From contig JBBCJA010000026.1 in NCBI GenBank assembly GCA_037189585.1, positions 62,001 through 126,000 of the forward strand: a stretch of DNA of 64,000 bases, written 5' to 3'. Both the position numbers and the translations under genes were made by a program. Below are positions 40,146 through 51,693 of the stretch, piece after piece. The notes under the pieces are model-generated. The model searched no databases. It saw nothing but the letters and a program-made list of their open reading frames with translations, and had not been told where the DNA came from. Position 1 is the first letter of the stretch, and each line of letters opens with the position of its first letter. The stretch is from JAEXNA01 sp037189585. GTDB taxonomy: Bacteria; Vulcanimicrobiota; Xenobia; Xenobiales; JADMJV01.

Positions 40146-41672
40146 ATGAAAGTACTGAGCGCTAGATTTCGAAAGTGCCTAGTCGGTGTGTCGCTACTTT
40201 TCGTCGCTACCTTCTCCGGCCCGGCGAGCGCCAACGCTCCTTGGGAGGCGGGGGACCGTTACGCGCTGATCGTGGGGATCAACGATTACCAGAATGATTC
40301 CGTCACCGATCTGACATGCGCCACCTCCGACGCCAAACTACTGCGCGATACCCTGGTCGCCCGGGGCAAATTCTCGTCCGACAACATCTTTCTTTTGACC
40401 TCCGACGGAACGGGGGAGTCCGACCGGCCGACTTTGACCAATATCGTTTTTCGGTTGGAGTGGCTTCGCCAAGTGGTTGGTCCAGGAGACACCCTGGTCT
40501 TCTACTTTGCCGGTCACGGTGTTTCCATCGATTCGGAAACCTTTCTTCTTACCGAGGAAGCCGACCAGCGCAGTCGGGGAACATTGATGATCTCGTCCTT
40601 GCGAGGTTCCGTCCTCAATGACCTGCTCAAGGCGGCGGGAGCCCAGAATACGCTGGTTCTGCTCGATGCCTGCCGAAATGATCCGACGGCCGGTCGCGGA
40701 GACAAGAACAACACGCTCTCACCGGCTTTGGCCCGAGGACTGGTTTTTCAGCCTTTGCCGGCCGCGGCCCAGGGTTTGGAAAGGAATACCGCCACGGTCT
40801 TCGCTTGTAGTGAAGGCGAGCGATCCTGGGAGTGGGGAGACAAAAAACAGGGGTTCTTCACGTATTTCCTGGCCGATGCGCTTCGTAACGGCGGTGCCTA
40901 CGACAGCCAGGGGAACGCTACTCTACAAGGGCTTGTGGGCTACCTCCGAGAGAAGGTCAACGCCACCGCGCTCCGCGAGGCGAACCATCCCCAGACTCCC
41001 ATGCTTCGATATGAAGGGCCTGGCGCGGATCGTTGGATCCTGGCCCAATCCACGGAGAGTTTTGGGAACAACCTCGCTATTCTGGACAAAGCTCAACTGA
41101 TCGCACGTGTGGAGACGGCTGAACTCGAGGCTCGCAAGGCTAAGGAGCAGCTCGCCTATCAGGAGGCCCAGAGGGCGGTCAGCGCCGCCGAGCAAGAGGT
41201 CGGGAAGCGTCAAACGGCTCTTGAGCAGGCCAAACAGACAGGCGGAGACGTCAAGACTGCCGAGGATGAGCTCGAGTTCGCCAAGGACAACTTGGATTTG
41301 GCTCGGGAAGAGTTGGCGGCAGGTGACCAGCAGGTCGCCTCGACCAACAATCTCTTTCAGCGCGCTAAGACTCGGGGTCAGGCGGCGAAAACCGCCAAGG
41401 CTTTCTATGGAGCCAAGGAGAGCGGAGCCGAGATCGGGACTCTCGAAAAGGAGTTGGCTCAGCTTCGCGCGGATCTATCTGCTTCCGAAACCCAAACTAA
41501 GCAAGCGGTGGAGCGAGCCCTCAAAGCCGAGCAGCGAGTGGCTCAGTTAGAACAAAAGCTTAAGGAAAAATGGGAGGGGCGCTGGGATGGTAAGAGACCT
41601 ACTCGCCGGACACGGCGAGAGGACCTTTGGAATGTGGTAAACCCCGGCGCTGAGGAAGCGGACTCCCTGTAG
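40146..41672 (+). CDS. Exported caspase-like peptidase with coiled coil
   Basis: A 508-residue peptidase C14 (caspase-fold) protein. A signal peptide (MKVLSARF... to GPASA, about 1-31) directs export. The catalytic dyad is intact: His124 in YFAGHGV and Cys176 in LLDACRND. The domain starts RYALIVGINDYQ and ends near residue 300 with MLRYEGPGADRWILA. Residues about 320-480 are a long Ala/Glu/Gln-rich coiled coil, then a basic tail. Related peptidases cut after basic or acidic residues; specificity is unknown here. GAGG precedes ATG 40146. First gene of a caspase-kinase-SUMF1 operon (8-base gap to the kinase). Confidence 0.88.
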   Translation: MKVLSARFRKCLVGVSLLFVATFSGPASANAPWEAGDRYALIVGINDYQNDSVTDLTCATSDAKLLRDTLVARGKFSSDNIFLLTSDGTGESDRPTLTNIVFRLEWLRQVVGPGDTLVFYFAGHGVSIDSETFLLTEEADQRSRGTLMISSLRGSVLNDLLKAAGAQNTLVLLDACRNDPTAGRGDKNNTLSPALARGLVFQPLPAAAQGLERNTATVFACSEGERSWEWGDKKQGFFTYFLADALRNGGAYDSQGNATLQGLVGYLREKVNATALREANHPQTPMLRYEGPGADRWILAQSTESFGNNLAILDKAQLIARVETAELEARKAKEQLAYQEAQRAVSAAEQEVGKRQTALEQAKQTGGDVKTAEDELEFAKDNLDLAREELAAGDQQVASTNNLFQRAKTRGQAAKTAKAFYGAKESGAEIGTLEKELAQLRADLSASETQTKQAVERALKAEQRVAQLEQKLKEKWEGRWDGKRPTRRTRREDLWNVVNPGAEEADSL

Positions 41673-41680
41673 AGATCGAG

Positions 41681-44600
41681 TTGGCCGAAACCGAGAAATA
41701 CGATAATACTACCCGAGTCGATGGACCAGCCGGAGAGGTACGCTCCGGACGTCTGCCGCCACGCTTTGAGATCCGTGGTGAGCTCGGTCGCGGTGGCATG
41801 GGCGCCGTGGTCTGGGCTTATGACCAGAAGCTAAAGCAAGAGGTGGCGGTCAAGATCTTGACCACTGACCCGAGCGACGACTCGTTGACCGCGCGCTTCC
41901 GTCAGGAAGCCAAGGAACTGTCCTCTTTTACCCACCCCAACATCGTCACGCTGCTGGATTTTGGTAGTCATGAGGGAGAAGACTACATCGTCTTGGAGTT
42001 TCTCAAGGGTGGAAATCTCCTCGATTGGATCGCGACGCGGCCGAGTATCGCTGAAGTTGTTGACCGCTTCACTCAGATCGCGCAGGGGCTCGACTACATC
42101 CACCACCGCGGGATTGTTCATCGCGACCTCAAACCGGAAAACATTCTGCTCACTTCCGATGGCCATCCGAGGATCACCGACTTCGGCGTCGCTCGGCGAA
42201 TGGAAAAGCAGACCCGATTCACGGCCGCCGGGACAATTTTGGGCACCTCGACCTACATGGCGCCCGAACAGATCATGTCGAGCGAGGTCGGACCGCCCGC
42301 TGATATCTATTCACTGGGAGTCTGTCTCTTCGAAGCCCTGACCGGCCAGCCGCCCTTCGTGGCCAATCAGCATTTCGCGCTCTTGCAGGCGCACTTGACC
42401 GAGACCGCGCCTTCGGTGCGTTCCAAGCGGGAAGATATCCCCGAGGAGCTTGACCGGTTGGTCACGCGAATGCTCAAAAAGACCCCGGAAGAGCGTCCCG
42501 CTTCGGCCCAAGATGTGATCACCGCGTTGCGTGAAATCAACGTCACCGTTCCGATGGAGCCGAAGGTTGTCCGTTCCATCGAGCGTCCCGAGGCCTGGGG
42601 GGCGCTGATGGGCCACCTGCAAGAGGTCAAGTCGGGTCAAGGCTCGAGCTGCCACCTGGTGGGCCCGACCGGGAGTGGGCGAAGCCATCTGCTCAAGCAG
42701 TTCTGTTTGGAGGCTAAGACACGAGGGGTGCGCACGTTGGTGGTCTCTCCCACCCACGAGCCCACGGAAGCACTCAAGCGACTCTGGCACATCCTTGGAC
42801 CAACCTGCCCTCTGCAAGAGATCCTAGCTTACGAAGGTTCCACCGGGGCCGCCAACTGGATCCGCCGTCGCCTGGAGGGATGTTCCCAGCCGACGATTCT
42901 GATCGCCGACGACATCGAGCGGCATCCCCCTACCGGTTTGGCCGTGTTCCGCGCTTTGGGGCAGCTCACCCCACCCTCTTCCGCGGGCTGGATCATCTCC
43001 TCGACGCCGGCGCAGCGCATGTCCGAGGGCGGCGGTCAGGTGATCGAGCTGATGCCGATGAGCCAGCTCGACATCAACACGTTGTTCGATAGCGTGCGAG
43101 GGTTTGAACCGAGTCCTGAACTTTCCAACTGGTTAGCCTCTCGTTCAGCCGGCTGGCCGCGTCAGGCCAAGCTCCTGGCCAACGCCTTGCCGGACGCTGT
43201 GATGGATCCTCCCTCGGACCCCACTGGCCAGGTCGTGCACAACTTTGATCGGCTTTCCGAGAATGGGCGTTTGACGCTTGAAGTTCTTTGCCTGGCTCAT
43301 CAACCGGTGCCCTACGACCTCCTGCTGTCCGGAACAGGACTGGCTCACCGCAGTTTGGACAAGAGCCTGAACGAACTGGTGGAGGCCGGTTATGCCGAGG
43401 AAGACTGGACCCAGACCGACCACTTTCGGGTCGCTCACGACCTCTATCGCGAGCTTTTGAGTAAAAGTCTTCCGGACCGTTCCAGCCGCCGTCTTCACCT
43501 GGCCATCGCGGCTTTCTACGAAAGGTTCGAGCACAGTACGGAACGAGGTCGCCATCTCTTGGCGGCGGGAGAGAAAGATAAGGCCTATCCTGTACTGGTG
43601 GAAGAGGCCGACTACGCTAAAGATCTTGGTTTTTATCCTCTGGCCCACAGTCTGCTCAAAACCGCCGTCACCTGTGCCGGCGCGCCCAGCGCCGACCCGG
43701 GAGAGAGCAAGGCACTCCTGGCTGAAGTCGCGTTGGAGAGTGGTGCGCTGGAAGAATCGAGAAAATTGCTGGCGGAAGTAGAGCCTCGCTCTCTGTCCGG
43801 CAAACTCCAGGCTGACCTCGTACGGGCCACCATGGCCAATCGAGAGAGCACGCCTTTAGACGAGTCCAAGCTTTTGACTCCGCGAGGCGCGAGTCCCACA
43901 ACCATTCGTGAAATGCACCTGTCGATCACCTTGCATCGACAGTTAGCCAAGGCCGCCGCCAGGGCCGATGACTTTGACCGTGCCACCGAGCACCTTGAGC
44001 AGGCCTTAAAGCTTGCCACCACGGTGAACGAACCGGATGTTTGGGGCCAGGTCCTGGTGGCCAGCGGTTATCTCAAGCTTCGACAAGGAGAAGCCGCGGA
44101 AGCTGAAGTCGAAGCCCGCCAGGCCATCGAAAAGACCCGTCACAGCGAGAACCCCCGCTGGCGTACCAAGTCGTTCGAGCTACTGGGTGAGGTTCAGATG
44201 GCTCTAGGCGCCCCCTCTCGAGCGGCCTTATCGTTCCAGCAGGCGCTGGAGATTTCGCGGGACGCCTTGTTGGACAAGCGCTGTCTCAAGCTCGAGCGGA
44301 AGCTTTCCAAAGCCCAAAAGGGAGAGCCTTACGTTTCCCTCGACGAACCTCCGGCGCCTTCGGCTAAACTTGTGACTCCGGTTCTAGAGCCAGCTCCGCC
44401 CACCGTGGTTGATGAGGCTCATCCCCTGCTGACTCCGCCGGCGGTTCAAGCGAGCATTTCCGTGCCTGAACCGGTTAATTCGCCGGTGACTCAGGCCGAG
44501 TCGCCTCCCACGCCGCACTCGGAGGTTCCGTCGAAAAGCCCGATAGAGGCCGAGCTGCCGCGCTCGCCGTCCCAGAGCTCGCCGATGATGTGGATTCTCA

Positions 44601-45442
44601 TCGGTGTCGTCTTCACGCTTATGGTGGGATGGGGAGCGACGCGCGCCTATCAAAGTTGGGCTAGCCAGCCAGGCATCTTGACTCTGACCAGCCATCCGAA
44701 ACAAGTGTCCGTGTCGTATCCGGGGCAAGAGGCTCCCCTGAAGATCGAATCGGGAACTCCTATTCCGCTGGCTCCTGGAAAGTACAAATTGGAGATTTCG
44801 GCCGAGGGGTACAAGTCCAAAGTCCTCGATGTAGACATTCAACGAGCGGGGCAGCTTTACAAGGATGCCCTGTTGGACGCGACGCACGGCTCGTTAAAGT
44901 TAATCGACTGGCCGGACAAGGCTAAGCTGCTGATCGACGGCAAGGAGTACTCCGACGCCGCGAAAGGGGCCGTTCTCAAGCTTCCCGTGGGTAAGCGCAA
45001 CCTAGTGGCTCAAAAGCGCCTTTTCGAGAAGTTCGAGCGTACGATCACCATCAATCCGGAGCAGGTCGAGGATCTTGAGGTCAAGCTGAAACCCATTCTG
45101 GGCGATCTTGTGGTGAGCTCAAGCAAACCCGGGGCGGTGATCTTCTTGAACGGAAAGAAACAGGCCGCCAAATCCAACGCTACTTTGCAGGACCTCAAAC
45201 CTGGCGAGTATGACGTCAAGGTGACGCTCGACGGCTATTATGCCGCGGAGAAGACTCTCGAGGTCAAGGCCGGACAATCCGTCGCGCATCAGTTCACTTT
45301 AGAAAAGGTTGTAGCGCCGACCTGGGACCCGGAGCCCGTCTACAACCCTCCGAGTTATGATCCAGGTCCATCCTATAACCCAGGACCTTCCTCCGGCAGT
45401 GGAGGAGGAAGCGGCGGTGGAACGGGCGTGGTTATCGAATGA
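41681..45442 (+). CDS. Ser/Thr kinase-AAA-TPR-PEGA transmembrane protein
   Basis: A 1253-residue signalling protein. Kinase domain about 28-290: Gly-rich loop LGRGGMGAV, Lys58 in VAVKIL, HRDLKPEN at 147-154, DFG at 167-169, APEQ; all catalytic residues are present. An AAA/NTPase module follows, GPTGSGRS at 328-335 (Arg where Walker A has Lys). A helical TPR-like region spans about 590-880 (ATEHLEQALKLA, GEVQMALGAPSRAALSFQQ). One transmembrane helix (about 969-990) leads to three periplasmic PEGA repeats (GKYKLEISAEGYKSK; GKRNLVAQ; GEYDVKVTLDGYYAA) and a Pro/Gly/Ser tail. The layout resembles LuxR/SnaB-type STAND kinases. TTG start; overlaps the next gene by ATGA. Confidence 0.92.
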   Translation: MAETEKYDNTTRVDGPAGEVRSGRLPPRFEIRGELGRGGMGAVVWAYDQKLKQEVAVKILTTDPSDDSLTARFRQEAKELSSFTHPNIVTLLDFGSHEGEDYIVLEFLKGGNLLDWIATRPSIAEVVDRFTQIAQGLDYIHHRGIVHRDLKPENILLTSDGHPRITDFGVARRMEKQTRFTAAGTILGTSTYMAPEQIMSSEVGPPADIYSLGVCLFEALTGQPPFVANQHFALLQAHLTETAPSVRSKREDIPEELDRLVTRMLKKTPEERPASAQDVITALREINVTVPMEPKVVRSIERPEAWGALMGHLQEVKSGQGSSCHLVGPTGSGRSHLLKQFCLEAKTRGVRTLVVSPTHEPTEALKRLWHILGPTCPLQEILAYEGSTGAANWIRRRLEGCSQPTILIADDIERHPPTGLAVFRALGQLTPPSSAGWIISSTPAQRMSEGGGQVIELMPMSQLDINTLFDSVRGFEPSPELSNWLASRSAGWPRQAKLLANALPDAVMDPPSDPTGQVVHNFDRLSENGRLTLEVLCLAHQPVPYDLLLSGTGLAHRSLDKSLNELVEAGYAEEDWTQTDHFRVAHDLYRELLSKSLPDRSSRRLHLAIAAFYERFEHSTERGRHLLAAGEKDKAYPVLVEEADYAKDLGFYPLAHSLLKTAVTCAGAPSADPGESKALLAEVALESGALEESRKLLAEVEPRSLSGKLQADLVRATMANRESTPLDESKLLTPRGASPTTIREMHLSITLHRQLAKAAARADDFDRATEHLEQALKLATTVNEPDVWGQVLVASGYLKLRQGEAAEAEVEARQAIEKTRHSENPRWRTKSFELLGEVQMALGAPSRAALSFQQALEISRDALLDKRCLKLERKLSKAQKGEPYVSLDEPPAPSAKLVTPVLEPAPPTVVDEAHPLLTPPAVQASISVPEPVNSPVTQAESPPTPHSEVPSKSPIEAELPRSPSQSSPMMWILIGVVFTLMVGWGATRAYQSWASQPGILTLTSHPKQVSVSYPGQEAPLKIESGTPIPLAPGKYKLEISAEGYKSKVLDVDIQRAGQLYKDALLDATHGSLKLIDWPDKAKLLIDGKEYSDAAKGAVLKLPVGKRNLVAQKRLFEKFERTITINPEQVEDLEVKLKPILGDLVVSSSKPGAVIFLNGKKQAAKSNATLQDLKPGEYDVKVTLDGYYAAEKTLEVKAGQSVAHQFTLEKVVAPTWDPEPVYNPPSYDPGPSYNPGPSSGSGGGSGGGTGVVIE

Positions 45443-46687
45443 AAGTTAAGTTTCGGTCCAAGCTGGTAGCCGCGTCTTTTGTGGCGCTGGGCTGCGTTTG
45501 TTTTCCAACGCTCTCACAGTCGCGAGAGGGAATGCCGTGCGTGGTCTTGATTTCACGGAAGCTGGGTGACCAGCGACCCTTGTTGGAGCGTGTCAAAGAG
45601 ATTCGCGCTGAGCTGGGTAAGAACAAGAGTGCCATCGGGGTTACTGAGATCGCTTTGGACAAGCCGATTCATCGAAAGGTGATTACCGAGGTGCTGCACT
45701 TGAAGGAGTGGCAGATCCCGCTGGCCACCACGGGCGAGCTGGACTCTCAGGGGTTGCCCACGCGGGCCAACAAGAATCGGCCCTCCGCCCAGCTTCCACA
45801 AGACGTGGTCGCCTATTACCTGCTCAACGAGTGTGCCCGCCGGGTGGGCGAGGGTCCTTATCCCTGGCCCTACAAAGCTCCGCCCGCTCCCGCTCACAAG
45901 TTAGAGAAAAGTCGAACCTGCCAGGTGGACGGCTCGGTACTCCTGTTAGTTCCGCCCGGCGACTTCTGGCAGGGTAGCACTGAGGGAGAGATCGACGAGC
46001 TGCCGCCTCACCAAGCTAAGTTTAACGCTTGTTATGTCGGTAAGACCGAAGTGACCTTTGAACAGTATGCCAAATTTGTAGAGGCCACCGGTTACGTCAC
46101 CGAGGCTGAGGAGCGGGGGTTTGGCTTTGTCTGGAGCAAGGGAGACTGGCAGCGCGTGGAGGGAGCCCATTGGAGGAATCCAAGGGGGGGCATGGCGAGT
46201 CCCGCGGCCGGCGAGCCGGTGCGTCAAGTTTCTTTGAGAGACTGTAAGGCCTACTGCGAGTGGGCGGGCTTGAGACTTCCCACCGAGACCGAATGGGAGA
46301 AAGCGGCGCGTGGAACCTCGGGTCGCCAGTACCCTTGGGGAAATACCTGGGACGCGGGCAAGGCGGCTGTGAGCGGGAATGCTCCTCGAAAAGTCGGGTC
46401 GTTCCCAGCCGGAAATTCCCCCTACGGTATGTTGGACATGGCGGGGAACGTGCGAGAATGGACCAGCACGCACTATCAGGGCTACTCCGATCTCGTCCTG
46501 GAGGCGCCCGTCAGTGAAAATCGTTATTCCGTGCGGGGCGGATCGTTTGCCGAGGAAAATCCGAAAATGGCGGTTCGAACTAGCTACCGATACAACAGCA
46601 TGGGGAATCTCTTCAACGACCTGACCGGATTTCGCGTGGCCTGCGATGTCGACTCCACTATCGGTGCGATTGGGACTGGCAGCGAGG

Positions 46688-46710
<23 letters not shown>
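45439..46710 (+). CDS. Exported SUMF1/FGE-fold protein
   Basis: A 423-residue exported protein (signal peptide about 1-28, ending TLSQS). Residues about 160-415 form the formylglycine-generating-enzyme (SUMF1) fold: LLVPPGDFWQGS, VGKTEVTFEQYAKFVEATG, LPTETEWEKAARGTSGRQYP, DMAGNVREWTS and YSVRGGSFAEENP. True FGEs have catalytic cysteines after RGGSF; none is present here, so it is not expected to make formylglycine and may bind ligand or protein instead. The first 130 residues include a separate small domain. ATG overlaps the kinase stop (ATGA), so kinase and SUMF1 are coupled. Convergent overlap of 23 bases with the opposing kinase. Confidence 0.88.
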
Positions 46711-48928
<2,218 letters not shown>

Positions 48929-48977
48929 AGGGCGGAGGATTTCGGCCGCTCCGGTCTGTGCCCTTTCCCTGGAGGCA

Positions 48978-48997
48978 ATTGTGGGCCAAGTCACAAT
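48978..48997. promoter_or_regulatory. Inverted repeat between kinase and caspase
   Basis: ATTGTG, 8 bases, CACAAT: a perfect 6-bp inverted repeat in the 121-bp region between the divergent starts of the PEGA kinase and the second caspase. It is a candidate operator for both genes; the TATCAT near 49026 could be the -10 of the caspase gene. Confidence 0.35.
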
Positions 48998-49049
48998 GAG
49001 ATCTAGCGCTCTGGCGTGAAATCTAGTTTTCGGGGTATCATTTCTAAAG

Positions 49050-50042
49050 ATGAGATATCGAAAACCGCTAGCCTTCGGGCTGTTGCTGCTAACTTGGCTT
49101 ACCACGGCTGTTCTGGCCGCCCCGGATCCTCACAAGTGGGCCATCGTCGTCGGGGTCGATGAATATCAGAGGACAGGGGTCTCCGATCTCAAGTACGCCG
49201 TGACCGATGCCAAGCTCTTCGCCCAGGCCTTGACCGAGGTTGTGGGAGTTCCCAAGGACCAAATTTTTCTTTACACCACCGAGGCTAAAACGGGTACGGA
49301 GATGCCTCGGCTGACCAACCTGGTCTACCGGCTGGAGTGGCTCAAAGATAGGGTCAAACCAGAGGATACTGTCTTTTTCTACTTCGCCGGCCACGGCGTG
49401 GAGACGGAAGGGGAGACCTTTCTGTTGATGGACAACGCCGACAATCGGAGCAAGGCCACACTCTCGATGAGCACCCTTAACGCTAAGCTTTTGTTCGAAC
49501 TCCTTGAGGAGTGTAAAGCTAAAGACACTCTGGTGGTTCTCGATGCGTGTCGTAACGACCCGGCGGCCGGGCGCGGTAGCGAGGACAATCCGATGACGGA
49601 GAAGATGTCCCGCGGTTTAGTCTTCAAGCCGGTCGAAGGACAGGCCGCCCGCAGCCGAAATCTGGCCACGCTGTTCGCCTGCGATGTGGGTGAGCGGTCG
49701 TTCGAGTGGCCGGAAAAAGGGCACGGCTACTTCACTTACTACCTGGTCCAGGGTTTGCGAGAGGGTGGTAAAGTGACTTTGGGGGGTCTCTCGAGCTATG
49801 TGCGGGAACAAGTAGCCCAGGCCTCGCGCCAGGCTGGCGAGAATCAGAAGCCGACCTTGCGTTATGAAGGACCCGGCCCGGAAGGGTGGGTACTGGCCAG
49901 CGGCGGAGGGGCCAGTTTAGCCGGACAAGAGTCGTCGAGTGTGGAAGAGCGATTAGAGAAAGCCCTTCAGGAGAATTCGAAGTTGAAGGTCGAGAACGCC
50001 CGGCTGCGTGCTGAGCTTGAGGCCCTCAAGGAGAAGAAATGA
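49050..50042 (+). CDS. Exported caspase-like peptidase
   Basis: A 330-residue peptidase C14 protein. The signal peptide ends TTAVLAA (about 1-24). Catalytic His115 lies in YFAGHGV and Cys167 in VVLDACRND. The paralogous catalytic region matches that of the 40146 gene closely (LTNLVYRLEWLKD against LTNIVFRLEWLRQ; RGLVFKP against RGLVFQP), and both end RYEGPGPEGWVLA. The C-terminal 40 residues form a short coiled coil (LEKALQENSKLKVENARLRA). Its stop overlaps the start of the next gene by ATGA, so it is made in step with the pseudocaspase. Probably periplasmic or surface-acting. Confidence 0.9.
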   Translation: MRYRKPLAFGLLLLTWLTTAVLAAPDPHKWAIVVGVDEYQRTGVSDLKYAVTDAKLFAQALTEVVGVPKDQIFLYTTEAKTGTEMPRLTNLVYRLEWLKDRVKPEDTVFFYFAGHGVETEGETFLLMDNADNRSKATLSMSTLNAKLLFELLEECKAKDTLVVLDACRNDPAAGRGSEDNPMTEKMSRGLVFKPVEGQAARSRNLATLFACDVGERSFEWPEKGHGYFTYYLVQGLREGGKVTLGGLSSYVREQVAQASRQAGENQKPTLRYEGPGPEGWVLASGGGASLAGQESSSVEERLEKALQENSKLKVENARLRAELEALKEKK

Positions 50043-51469
50043 GAAACGTCAGGAGATATCACGTGCCAAATCTTCGATTTTTGGGGGTCCTCACGGTTGG
50101 CGTGCTGTTGGCTCTCTCCACAGTCGGTTTTTCAGTGGACAAGAAGGACCACGCTGTGGTCATCGGGGTCGATTCCGTTTCCGGAGTTTCGACGAAACTT
50201 AAGGGTGCGGTCAACGATGCCGAGGCTTTCGCCGATCAGTTGCGTCATCGCGGGATTGAGCCGGTGGTTTTGACCAACGGCCAGGCGACCCGCGCCGCCA
50301 TCAATGCAGCTATCGCCCAGGGGGCCAAGTCAGATCATCTTGTGGTCTACTTCGCCGGCTACGGAAGTGGCCCGAACACCCCTCGAATCTTGACCTCCGA
50401 GGACAACAAGGGATTAGCCCTCGAGGACTTGGACAAGACCTTGCTCAAGGCTGGAGCCGGCTCGACGACGGTGATTCTGGACACCAGCTTCACCGGACTG
50501 CGTTCAGGTAAAGAGGGTCCGTCCCTTTTCACCAGCCGTTACTATCAGCCGTCGGTGGCTCCGCGAGCGCTGGAAGCCGTTGGCGCGAACGCCGCCGACC
50601 TCCCTGGATTGAGCCACAATAAGATCTGCTACATCACGGCCGGACGTTTCAATGAGAACGCCTTCGAGGACGTGATCAATGGTAAGTCACAGGGTGTATT
50701 CACTCACTATCTTTGTAGCCGTCTGGGGGTCGACGGACCTATCGCCTGGCAAACGGTCCAGTGGGACGTCGCCTCCCAAGTCGCGGCTCACGTCGACGAC
50801 CAGCAGCATCCGAATTTTCCCAGCCAGTATCTGGCTAACGCGGCCCTCGACGGAAATGTTGTCGCTCCGCCCGAGTATGGACGCCCGGAAGATTCCTCTC
50901 AATCGTCGGGTGGCCCTAACGCCCAAACAGCCGCTATCAATCGCCGAACTCTTTGGACTCTCTTCAATGTGGATAACGTGGACCCGCGGGCCGTCACTTT
51001 AGCGATGCGGCCGAACAAGGCGGAAGTGCGGGTCGAGGAGCCTCTGAGCTTCGACCTGACGGTTGGAAAGGCGGGCTTTCTGGTGGTGGTCGAGCACAGC
51101 GTGGAAGGTACGCTTCGACCCATCTTCCCCCGCGACGGGGACGTCACCTCGGCGCAGGTGAAGGCAGGTCAGAAGGTCGTGATCCCTGAGCCGGGTGTGA
51201 TGGCCTACGCTGACCGCACCGGTAAGGAGCGTTTGAAAGCGCTACTTTTTGACGACGCCAGGGCGGCTAAGGAACTACTGCTGGGACTCGACGCCCCCGC
51301 TTCCGACGCCTCGGCCGCGACCTTTGGTAGCGTGGCCAAACGCCTCAATGCTCGCGAAATCAAGTTCGCCCGTTCCGCCGAAGGCTTCACTGCGGGGAGT
51401 CGCGGAGTCGAAGAGGTCAACAGCATACCCATCACGGCGGACCTGACCTTCCTGGTCGTCCCCAAATAG
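50039..51469 (+). CDS. Exported pseudocaspase with DUF4384-like domain
   Basis: A 476-residue protein with a signal peptide (about 1-32) and a caspase fold that begins DHAVVIGVDSVSG. Both catalytic positions are changed: the histidine is Tyr108 (YFAGYGSG) and the cysteine is Ser150 (ILDTSFTGL), so it cannot act as a cysteine peptidase by the usual mechanism. The C-terminal part (about 300-410) resembles DUF4384: RPNKAEVRVEEPLSFDLTV, GFLVVVEHSVEG, LRPIFPRDG. It follows the active caspase with a 4-base overlap and is likely a partner, inhibitor or regulator (inference). Strong terminator follows. Confidence 0.85.
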   Translation: MRNVRRYHVPNLRFLGVLTVGVLLALSTVGFSVDKKDHAVVIGVDSVSGVSTKLKGAVNDAEAFADQLRHRGIEPVVLTNGQATRAAINAAIAQGAKSDHLVVYFAGYGSGPNTPRILTSEDNKGLALEDLDKTLLKAGAGSTTVILDTSFTGLRSGKEGPSLFTSRYYQPSVAPRALEAVGANAADLPGLSHNKICYITAGRFNENAFEDVINGKSQGVFTHYLCSRLGVDGPIAWQTVQWDVASQVAAHVDDQQHPNFPSQYLANAALDGNVVAPPEYGRPEDSSQSSGGPNAQTAAINRRTLWTLFNVDNVDPRAVTLAMRPNKAEVRVEEPLSFDLTVGKAGFLVVVEHSVEGTLRPIFPRDGDVTSAQVKAGQKVVIPEPGVMAYADRTGKERLKALLFDDARAAKELLLGLDAPASDASAATFGSVAKRLNAREIKFARSAEGFTAGSRGVEEVNSIPITADLTFLVVPK

Positions 51470-51505
51470 TAGTCGCCCTGACCCGCAGGGGTCAGAGCGA
51501 AGGGA

Positions 51506-51541
51506 AACGCGCCGCAGCGAACTCCTCGCCGGCGCGTTTTT
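51506..51541 (+). terminator. Terminator of caspase operon
   Basis: AACGCGCC, 17 bases, GGCGCGTT then TTT on the + strand, about 40 bases after the pseudocaspase stop. A second small hairpin, CTGACCC with GGGTCAG, lies just before it (51479-51496). Confidence 0.75.
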
Positions 51542-51558
51542 CGTTATCCCGGCCGGTT

Positions 51559-51630
51559 GAAGTGCACGCTGCGCGTCGGATTGGAGTGCGCGCTGCGGGA
51601 CCGGATGGAGTGCATGCTGCGCGTAAAAGA
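51559..51630. repeat. Three 24-bp tandem repeats
   Basis: Three imperfect copies of 24 bp (starting 51559, 51583 and 51607), each built on RGAGTGC then RYGCTGCG or close variants (GAAGTGCACGCTGCG; GGAGTGCGCGCTGCG; GGAGTGCATGCTGCG). They lie between the two terminators at the end of the caspase operon. No gene is evident. Confidence 0.6.
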
Positions 51631-51671
51631 AGAGAGCCCTGGAGTGTACGACGCCAGGGCTCTCTTCTTTT
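51625..51671. terminator. Bidirectional terminator, caspase operon/tpsA
   Basis: Long stem AAAAGAAGAGAGCCCTGG with CCAGGGCTCTCTTCTTTT and a loop of about 10 bases; it gives T-runs on both strands and sits between converging genes. Confidence 0.85.
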
Positions 51672-51693
51672 TGGGAACGAGGTCGTCTCGCCG

